The position numbers and the translations under genes were made by a program. Under the pieces are notes generated by a model. It was not told where the DNA came from. It did not search any database and was given only the letters and a program-made list of their open reading frames with translations. Shown in pieces: positions 56,003 to 64,000 of a stretch of DNA of 64,000 nt. The stretch covers positions 60,888 through 124,887 of the forward strand of contig CDMY01000973.1 in NCBI GenBank assembly GCA_001179505.1, given 5' to 3'. Origin of the DNA: Vitrella brassicaformis. Its lineage: Eukaryota > Sar > Vitrellaceae. The stretch's first letter is position 1; each line of letters begins with the position of its first letter.

Positions 56003-59000
56003 ATGAAGGCTGACGGTCGTCCCTCTGCATCATCATCGTCATCCCTCAGTGGCGTCGGGTCGGTGGTCGAGCAACTCGCAGAACTACTCAGAGAGAAGTC
56101 GCATCACAACAGCAGGTCTGTCCGTGGGCATGCACGCGCACGTGTGCATGCACCTCCTCTCTCCTTGTCTGTACCGTGTGTGTGTGTGTGCGTGTGTCTG
56201 TGTGTGTGTCTGTGTGTGGTCAGTGACCCCCCTCCCCCGCCCCCTCCCCCCTCCCTCGTAGTAGCCAACACGTCTACACCGGCGCACAACCACACTCACC
56301 CCTACCCATCCGCATTTAACGTGTACGCACCGCCGCCACCGCCACCTGACGATGACCACCATGGCATCATCACGATGGGCAACAGAATCGTCAGACGCAC
56401 GTACGAACGAATGGTCGCCCCACACCCACACCCACACCCCCACACATGTGTACCTATCTGTTGTGTGCTGTGCGCTGTCGTGTTCAGCGGCAGCAAGGTG
56501 TATGTGCCCAAGGGCCACCGCCAGCACCACCAGCATCACCATCACCATCAGCTCCATCCGTCACCGTCACCCCCACCCCCGCCCACACGCACCAACACAC
56601 AGTACTACCAGCCCATGACGACACAGAGAACCGGAAGTAGCGGTCTTGGTGGTGGTGGTGGTGGTGGTGGGTGCAGCGCCAGCAGCAGCACCAGCAGCAA
56701 AGAAGCGCCGCCCTACTCGACGGCCATGAAGATGAGATATGCTGAGGTCTCACGGGCACTACAGGTGCGCCGTCCGTGCCAAGAAGGAAGGCCTTTACAT
56801 GGAAAATGGATGCGCACATGTGTGTGTGTGTGTGTGGGGGGGGGTGTGTGCAGATGCTGCTCAAGGAGGTGGGGAAGGCCATATCGGTCGCGAGCCTGGA
56901 GCAGATGTTCATACAACGATTCGACGTCACGTAAGCGACCTGAGCGAGCAGATGAAAGGTCATTGTCAACCTATAACTATGCCTTTCGTGTGTCCTTCCT
57001 GTCCGTGTGTGCAGTGTGGATCAGCTGGTGCGCATCCCGCTGCTCGAGTACCTACAGCGCAAGGCGAGCATCTTCATGCTCGAGATGGAGGCCGACCCCC
57101 CAATGGTGGCCCTCCACCCCAGCATCATGCAGGGACCCCCACTGGCGGACCTCAACGCGCCTAAGGTACGTTGCATTTCCTTCGTGTGCAAGTGCGTGTT
57201 GATGGTGTGTGGTGTGATGGGCGTGTGTGGCTGTAGGATGAGGCGTTTGTGGTAGAGGAGTTCGTCAAGCTCATCGACGACTCGGTGACGCACGGGAGTT
57301 TCATCTGCTACATCTCCTCTCTCTGCGGCAAGTTCATCCAGCGCAACTCGCTCTCCGTCACAAGTACGGCAGCGACCCTGCACACACCACCACACACACC
57401 CCTGATGGACGGATGGATGGATGGATGGATGGCTGTGTGCAGGCATCATTGGTGTCCGCCCGCTGGATCTGCTCAAGCGACACCCCGAGACCTTCCTGCT
57501 CGTCGGAGGGGGGTCAGTCAGCACACGCAGCACAGCACAGGGACAAGCGTCCATCCAAGTATGTGTGTGGATGTGTGTCAGGAACGTGACGCTGCGCAAG
57601 TACGAGTGCGAGAGGGAGGTGCAGGAGGTCATCAGTGCCGTCCGCGGCGCGTCCAAGGCTCAGAGAGTCGCCAAGGCCGTCGATGAAGCACAGTAGCCCA
57701 GCCAGCCACAAGACACACACCAGGCCCTCCTCATATATAACGTCACTCTCCCTCCGTAGGTATCCCCCATTCAGCACTCGCCGCGAACACCGTCCAGATC
57801 GGCTGACGGTGCAGCACGTCGTTGACGAGTTCCGCCGTCTCATTCTACAGGACTGCGCAGAGGGCGTGCAAGTGGTCGGCCGGCCTTTCACCATTCACTC
57901 ACACGCCACAATAAATTGTGTTCATGTTCATCTTGATCTTCATGTTTTTTTTGTGTGTGTGTGTGTGTGTGTTTTGTGTGTGTGTGTGTGGTCGTCCTGT
58001 GCAGGTTTACATCTCGTCGCTATGCGGTCGGTTTCTTCAGCGCTATGGCGTGCCGGTGACCAAGATCATCCAGTGCCGACCAGCAGACTTCCTCCGACAA
58101 TACGACCACATATTCGTCATGACCGGTGCATTCTCTCCCCTCCCACACACACATATCATCGCTCCTCCTTGTGTGTGCAGGGGGCGGCAATGTGGGTCTG
58201 CGTGAGGTCCTGGGCCACGACATTTCCTCGGTCCCCCCTCCCCCGCCACGCACCGGCATCATCGACACACCCGCAGCAACATCCAAGCAGCACGCCAGCA
58301 CCACGCAGGGCGTCTACAGCCACGGTGACGACTACAGCTACATTGACGAGGGGTATGGTGGGTCAGGGGAGGCATCGGAGGAGCGTGAGATCGCCGCTTT
58401 GGAGCGGATCCACCAGTGGTGCACCGAGCAAGCAGAGAAGGAGGAGCATTTCCACACGGTGAGGGAGGGAGGGATGTTGACACTCATACGGTTCCAATAT
58501 CCTCGCTCTCTCTCGCTCTGTGTGTGTGTGTGTGTGTGTTTGTGTGTGTGCAGGGCGTCTCACCCCCACCACCCCCACCACCCCCGCCCCCACCCTCCAC
58601 GGACAGTGATGGCCTCGGTGTGCAGTCCTTCACACCCGACGTGATGCGGCTGCAGCAGCCAGAGCAGCCACAGACGGCACAACAGACAGAGGGCGGGTGC
58701 AGTGATGGCGATGTCTTGACGGACGCTTCGTTGACGGAGCTGCATGACCGGCTGGTCAACGACAAATATACACACATGTATGGGAGGGAGAAAGAAGCAG
58801 AGGGAGGGCGAAAAGCGTCACATGCTCTGTCTGTCTGTCTGTCTCTCTCTGTCTCTCTGTCTCTCTGTCAGTGCTGCCCGAGCGGTGCGTGTGGTGTGCG
58901 AGGTGCTCAAGCGGCAAACCGCCCTCCCAGTGGCCGACATACTCCTCGGTGACACACCCACACATCCGCCCACACATTCGCCCACCCATCCATGCTCCCT

Positions 59001-61695
59001 CTCTCTCTCTCATCTGTGCCTGCAGGTGGCTCGGTTGCCTGTGGCGTGACCTCGCTCGAGGCTACGGACGTCTCCCTGGTCCTCTGCGTCGACACCCTCT
59101 CCCGGCACAATCCCGGGGCGTGGCTCTCGCCCTCACTCGACACGATCAGGTCGGTCCTGGAGTTGGGCCTCCCGGCCCACCCACCGCACCACCTCATCCC
59201 CAGAGAATTCGACACACACTACTCCAAGGGCGCTGTGACGTTCGGTGCGCACACACGACAGACGAGAGGTGTTTATGATATGTGTGAAGGGGGTCTGACA
59301 ATTGTGTGTGTGTGTGTGTGGTGTGGTGTGGGGTCAGTGCTGCATCCGATGCCGCTGGCGTTGGGGAGGGGCGATGTGGCTGTGGGCGAGCTGCAGGCGA
59401 TTGCTGGCGGACGGGGGATGACGTTCAGGTGAGGAGAGAGGGGGAGGGAAAGCCACATGTATGTATGTGTGGCGGTGTGTTGGTGTGTGGCGGGGTCAGT
59501 GTGAGCGTGGTGCCCATGTTTCACGGCCTGGAGGATGTCTGGAGCTGTCTCGACGCCACACCGCCGTCGCTGCGCTTCTGCATCGAACACGCGCTCACCA
59601 GGGAGACCACCGAACTCATTCTCAAACAGACACCAAAGGTAATGAACATATCGACAGAGAGAGATAGAGAGAGAGATACCTGCCGTCTTCATGGACTCGT
59701 GTATGTGCGTTGCCGTATTGTCTGTCGTCCGTCCGTCAGGTGAAAGCCGCGATGCGTCTGATGGAGTTCTGGCGGCTGCACCAGGCGTGGAGCTCCCCCC
59801 GCACCACCCCCTCCCCCTACACCACAGCCCTGCTCACCCTACACGCAGCCCACCTGCACCTCCTCGACACCCAGCCCCACGAGTCACCCCTCGCTCAGCA
59901 GCACACCACCAACAGCAACGGCAGCAGCAACAGCAACAGCGTCGCCCACCTCGCCCCGCCCGGCTGTGGGCCGTGGGAGATGGTGAAGCGGACTTTTGGC
60001 GTGATGGAGGGGTTTGAGACGGTGCGCGTGGTGTGGGCGGATGTGGGATTGGCGGCTTACACGGTGAGGGAGGGAGGGAGGGATGGCGCGTTGGGGTGGG
60101 AATGTGTGTATGGTGGTGTGTGGTTTGGTGTGGTTAGTACCCGAGCATATGGCCGGCACTGATGGGTCATGAGCGCATCCTGATGGACCCCGTCAACCCC
60201 TACAAGAACCTAGCTGGTCCGTCCGTCAGCCGAAATGACACACACCACACGCCCCTCCATCGCTGCGGCCCACTCCATCTCTGTGTGGTGTGCAGATCCG
60301 TCAGTGTTTGACTGCACCGAGTTGGTAGCCTTCGCCCAGCCTTCACGGTGGATGGACTTCTTCCGCCGTCACGTCACTCTGACACTCCAGAAGAAACGGG
60401 GAGGAGCAGCGGCACCCACACTGCCGGTAGGCGAAAGACACTCAGACAGACAGACAGACAGGCGGCTTCAGCCACACAGACACCATTCTCCCCCTCTCTC
60501 TCTCTGTGTCTGCACAGGTGTCTTCTCTCACCGGTCTCAGTCTCATTCGCACCCACACGGCCACGACAGTCACGACGCAGCAGCAGCAGCAGCATGACGA
60601 CTACTCGCCATCCTCATTTGTCATCCCCAAGCAGCAGAGTGACCCCACCCCGCACAACTCGGACTGCACCACCACCACACACGCGTCATCGGCAGCCACG
60701 GCAGCCGCATCTGGACAGCGTCAGGTGTCCTTCTTTGCCAACTTCATGGGGGAAGACACCATGACGGGCAGCAGTGAGGTCACACCGATGTCTGGCTTGC
60801 AGGTGAGATAGATGAAGAGGAGAGCAAAAGGCAAGGCGGTCTGTGTGGGACGTCCATGTGCGTGTGTGTTGTGTGTGTTTGGTTGTGTCAGGGTGCGTGT
60901 TGTTCGTCTGGGTTCTACTTCCCCGATGCGTCACCGGTGGCCAATCGTGGCAGTGGCACGACGACCGACGTCTTCTCCACCACTCTCCCCTTCCCCAAGG
61001 ACACCTACCCATCAGCCGACAGCACCCACGCCCCCACTCCAGCCATCGACCTTAACACCGCAGAGATCGACCAGTGGACGCCCCCCTCACCCAGACCACT
61101 GCTACCATCCCTCGGCGGCCGATCCGTCCCACTCGACGAGACTGCCGGGGGCAGCGGCAAGGCACCCGGCAGCACCAGCAGCAGCGTGACCTTCCCCATA
61201 TTCGCCGAGCGCATGTCGCCATTCGACGTGTCGTCACTCTCCCCATTGGAGAGGCGAGATGCCGGCGCGGCCGACAACAGTGCGCCATTCTCCCTGCCGG
61301 CGGCAGCAGCATCAGCAGCAGCGAGGGACGGCTCACACATGCTGGCAGGGTGTGGGTGGGGCGGCAGTGGGCTGTTCGGCATTCCGCTTGGTGCTGGTGG
61401 TGGTGGTGATGGTGAGGATGGTGAGGCGGACATCAAGAACGACGAGACCTTCTGCCCGCCCCCGAGCTTCAACCTCAAGCTGACACTGGGAGAGGAGGAC
61501 GACATCGATGAGACGAACGAGGCGAATGAGACGACGGCAGCACCCACCACGGCAGCAGCAGCAGCAGCAGCAGCACCGACGGCCACAAACGGGGAGAAGG
61601 ACAAGAGGAAGGGCAGGGGGCATGGCAAGGGGAAAGGGGTGTCGTGGGCCATGCTGGTGCGCATGGGGGCGCTCGACCCGAAGCACCACAAGTGA
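56003..61695 (+). CDS. LOTUS (OST-HTH) repeats fused to an OAS-type nucleotidyltransferase fold, predicted inactive
   Basis: Twenty-one exons: 56003-56115, 56224-56400, 56488-56764, 56854-56930, 57015-57165, 57237-57363, 57443-57512, 57582-57692, 57760-57871, 58005-58125, 58181-58458, 58554-58777, 58872-58948, 59026-59244, 59338-59428, 59500-59638, 59740-60063, 60138-60216, 60296-60426, 60518-60802, 60892-61695; 3987 nt, 1328 residues. Three LOTUS-like winged helices lie at about 190-255, 266-340 (YISSLCGKFIQRN, PLDLLKRHPETF) and 381-455 (YISSLCGRFLQRYG). A nucleotidyltransferase core follows: LLGGSVACGVTSLEATDVSL (GGS 639-641), VKAAMRLMEFW (789-799) and LMDPVNPYKN, as in OAS1/CD-NTase proteins. 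Of the metal-binding acids only D653 remains; the others are S655 and S744. Both ends are Pro/His/Gly-rich. RNA binding is the likely role (inference). The donor at 57871 and the start codon are uncertain. Confidence 0.78.
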
Positions 61696-63690
61696 GTGAC
61701 CAGGGTGAATGGGTGGGGGGGTGGTCCTTCTGCCTTAGTTAGTCGAGTCATCATCTCTATCATGCCTAGATAAATCAACACCAGTTCCTGACGGGCGGGG
61801 CGGGTCGGCTATGGGGTGGGTGGTGTTCGTGGATGGGCACAGTATACCCATCGGACTGAATGACATGGAGAGGTCATGCACCTCAGTCTTAGTAGCTACG
61901 TATCCGATGCTTTCTACAGAGCAGATATAGCGAGGGAGGGAAAAGAGTGGAACTAGCTTCCTCCACACCAGCCATTCAGTGCCAGTGTCTAGCTTTGCCT
62001 TCCTACATGCATGCCTTCATGCAATGTCACTGCCCTTGTACAGACGTGGTTTGTTTTGTCTCCTTTACGAGAGAGAGGTCTGTTGACGCATTGACGAAGG
62101 GCGGGACGCGTCAAGCGTGGCGTTGTTGGAATGGAATGTCAGAACGAACGAGAGAGAGAGAGAGAGAGGGAGGGAGGGAGGGAAAGCGGCTTTCCCCTCT
62201 ATACGGCGCAGGATGCGTGTGTGTGTGCAGAAAGACGCCTTGCCTTCGTGGTGTAGTAGTGCCAAGATGTGGTGTGGTGTGGTGTGGTGGCATGTGTAGC
62301 AAGCAACCTTATTCGGGCAGCCCATTTTCCTCCTCAAGAAGAGCTCATGCAGCTCATTCTGGGCGGGCTCTGGAAGGAGGAATGCAACGGCAGTGGTGGT
62401 TCCATACCTTATACAGTATACAGGGGAACTAACTGGGTGTGTAGATATGTACGCGTCATTGGACGCATGGCATGGACGGAGCAGACAGACAGACAGACAC
62501 TCTGAGTGTCTCGTTGTCGCGTCGCGCCTCTGTATGGGTGTATCTGCCCATGTGTACATACGCACGAAGGGACAACGGAGCGTTGGATTGGTATTGGTGT
62601 TGGTGTCGGTGTTGATGCCAGTGCGCACGGGGATTGACACCGCTGGGCTGTATTTGTTTGATGTCGGGATCCTGGCGGTTGATGTCGTCTCTGACATGTC
62701 AGGAGAGGCCATCAAGCGTCGTGATCGCGAAGATGCAAACAGACCAGTGGTGGCATCCCCGCGCGTACGCACCATGTCTGGTGCCACGTGTGATGTGTGT
62801 ATCCGTACCATGTTTGTTTTCACTGGTGGAGCGCTGAGTTGGTGTTGATGGGCATGTCCACAAGTGGCTGACTGACACCGCACCGTCACGTTTGATTTCA
62901 CACGTCAAGACAGAGCAGTGGTGCCATACAGACAGACAGATAATCTTGAAAGCGATGTTTGGTGCCACGTATGTATGTTTTTCCTCTGTGTTTTCCCCGC
63001 CGCCGTTTTCCCTTCCGAGGCGTTTTCGGCACCAACGAGCACCAACCCAATCAGCTGTCGATAACTCTGCTACTCCATACTGCCTGGTGCACTCATTGCG
63101 CGTGCATGTATGTGTGTGTTGGTTGGTAGCGCACCAGCAGCAGCCATTCCTCCCTCTTCCCTTCCTGCCATAGCTGTGTGTGTGTCTATGTGTGTCTCGT
63201 CCTGTGTGCTCCTCTGGCCGTGAGTGTTTTAACTGTCTGCCATCTCTCCACACGTACCCACCTACTCTAATGATACGCTCATGGACGAAGAAAATGATGG
63301 ATGCCGCTGCGGGCCGCCAAGGCCATATGAATGCTGCCTGTCTGTCTGTCTGTCTGTCTTGGCTGGCCCAGTGCAGTGCGATTCATGCAATGCTCACTGC
63401 CCTTGTGCAGCCAGCCACAGAGTTGTGTGTCCGCCTTTGTGTGTGTGGATCGGCGCGACGAACCTGAGACACACACAGCAGCCCATCCCACATACACAGA
63501 TGATCGTAACGAAAGCAGCGTGTGGTGACCCTCGTCACTGCAGATTCACAAAATCCCTGCGTGGTTGATCTGGCCGTCCTCAGTCGACGAGGGCACGTCA
63601 CAGTGTAGCCCCTTAACACCGCGAGCTTTTTGGAAACCCTGCGAGCCAGCCCGGAGAGAGGAAAGAGGAAAAAAGCCCGCGCGTAAAGGG
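61696..63690. other. Intergenic, promoter of the plastid-targeted gene at its right end
   Basis: No supported exon. GA-rich tracts near 62150-62180 and a GACA run near 62483-62500. At the right end, CGCGAGCTTTTT at 63620-63631 and TGCGAGCC at 63639-63646 lie 45-70 bp before the next start codon. Confidence 0.5.
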
Positions 63691-64000
63691 ATGGCTGAAG
63701 ACCGCATCCTTAGTCGATGCCTCATCGTGAGGCCACTGGTCTCATCATCAATGGCACTGCTGATCTATCAGCTGATCTGCACTGCTGCTGCATTCCAACC
63801 ACCGCCCTCATACAGCAGACTGAGCGGCCTGCGGATGTCTTCACAGCGCGCAGACGCAGTAGCTGAAGCCAACACAGACAGGAGGAGTCTCGTCAAGGGC
63901 ATTGCTGCTGCTGGTGTTGGTCTGGGGCTGGTGGGCGGCAAGCGGGTGATTGACGGGCCCGTCTACAGCAACGTCGTCGACTTGAGTGGGGAGAACATCG
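63691..64000 (+). CDS. Plastid/thylakoid-lumen-targeted protein, 5' part only
   Basis: The frame is open from ATG 63691 to the window edge (103 codons). An internal ATG at 63751 gives MALLIYQLICTAAAFQ, a signal peptide with a Phe right after the predicted cut (AA|FQ), the hallmark of plastid import in algae with red-derived complex plastids. Then comes a basic Ser-rich transit-like stretch, then DRRSLVKGIAAAGVGLGLVGG, a twin-arginine (RRxLxK) plus hydrophobic core as in Tat substrates of the thylakoid lumen. The mature part (GPVYSNVVDLSGENI) is too short to name. This argues for a photosynthetic host. Confidence 0.68.
   Translation, partial: MAEDRILSRCLIVRPLVSSSMALLIYQLICTAAAFQPPPSYSRLSGLRMSSQRADAVAEANTDRRSLVKGIAAAGVGLGLVGGKRVIDGPVYSNVVDLSGENI

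Noticed and set aside
62065-62901. 278-codon minus-strand frame in the intergenic region
   Set aside because: No splice support or recognisable domain; contains SLPLSLSLSF-type repeat translation and TNTNTNP from a GTTGGT repeat.

Overview
This window is nuclear DNA of a eukaryote with dense, short, TG/CA-rich introns. It is most consistent with a photosynthetic alveolate with a red-derived plastid, such as a chromerid (Vitrella-like). That assignment is inference. Supporting signs are (i) a gene at the right edge with a secretory leader ending in an A|F site followed by a twin-arginine lumen-type signal; (ii) gene models that close only when many GT-AG introns are removed; (iii) pervasive (TG)n, (ATGG)n and (TCTG)n microsatellites. 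I predicted no rRNA, tRNA or CRISPR.

Left block (2.2-19.1 kb). Housekeeping-type genes alternate in strand: a 17-exon secreted M13 zinc peptidase (-), a secreted PAN/Apple-like protein (+), a His-rich membrane protein (-), a twin-Cx9C NDUFA8-like mitochondrial protein (+), a multi-pass membrane protein (-), a Pro-rich disordered protein (+) and a secreted OTU-family cysteine protease (-). Their spliced exons sum exactly to whole codons, which is the main support for the models.

Middle block (19.1-48 kb). This is an unstable accessory region. It holds an intact kinase-like gene (19.6-21.9 kb), a coiled-coil/kinase fusion broken by frameshifts (22.7-24.9 kb), a 17-exon Pro-rich unknown gene (-, 26.9-31.1 kb), an intact 817-residue atypical kinase (31.4-34.1 kb), a copia-type aspartic-protease gene (34.6-36.1 kb), about 4 kb of decayed coding remnants, a second broken kinase copy (42 kb) and a second coiled-coil gene (43.3-44.9 kb). 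A 480-bp duplicated segment and a 24-bp A/T-rich motif in six copies are spread through it.

Right block (48.3-64 kb). An unknown membrane protein (+), the ribosome-biogenesis DEAD-box helicase SPB4/DDX55 (-), a CAF16-type soluble ABC ATPase (+), and a 21-exon, 1328-residue protein (+) that joins three LOTUS (OST-HTH) winged helices to an OAS-type nucleotidyltransferase fold. In that fold two of the three catalytic aspartates are serine. It is the most novel item seen here. The window ends in exon 1 of a plastid-targeted gene.

Most minus-strand genes stand head-to-head with a plus-strand gene at 0.1-0.5 kb. Several of these shared promoters carry the same TGCGAGCT motif.
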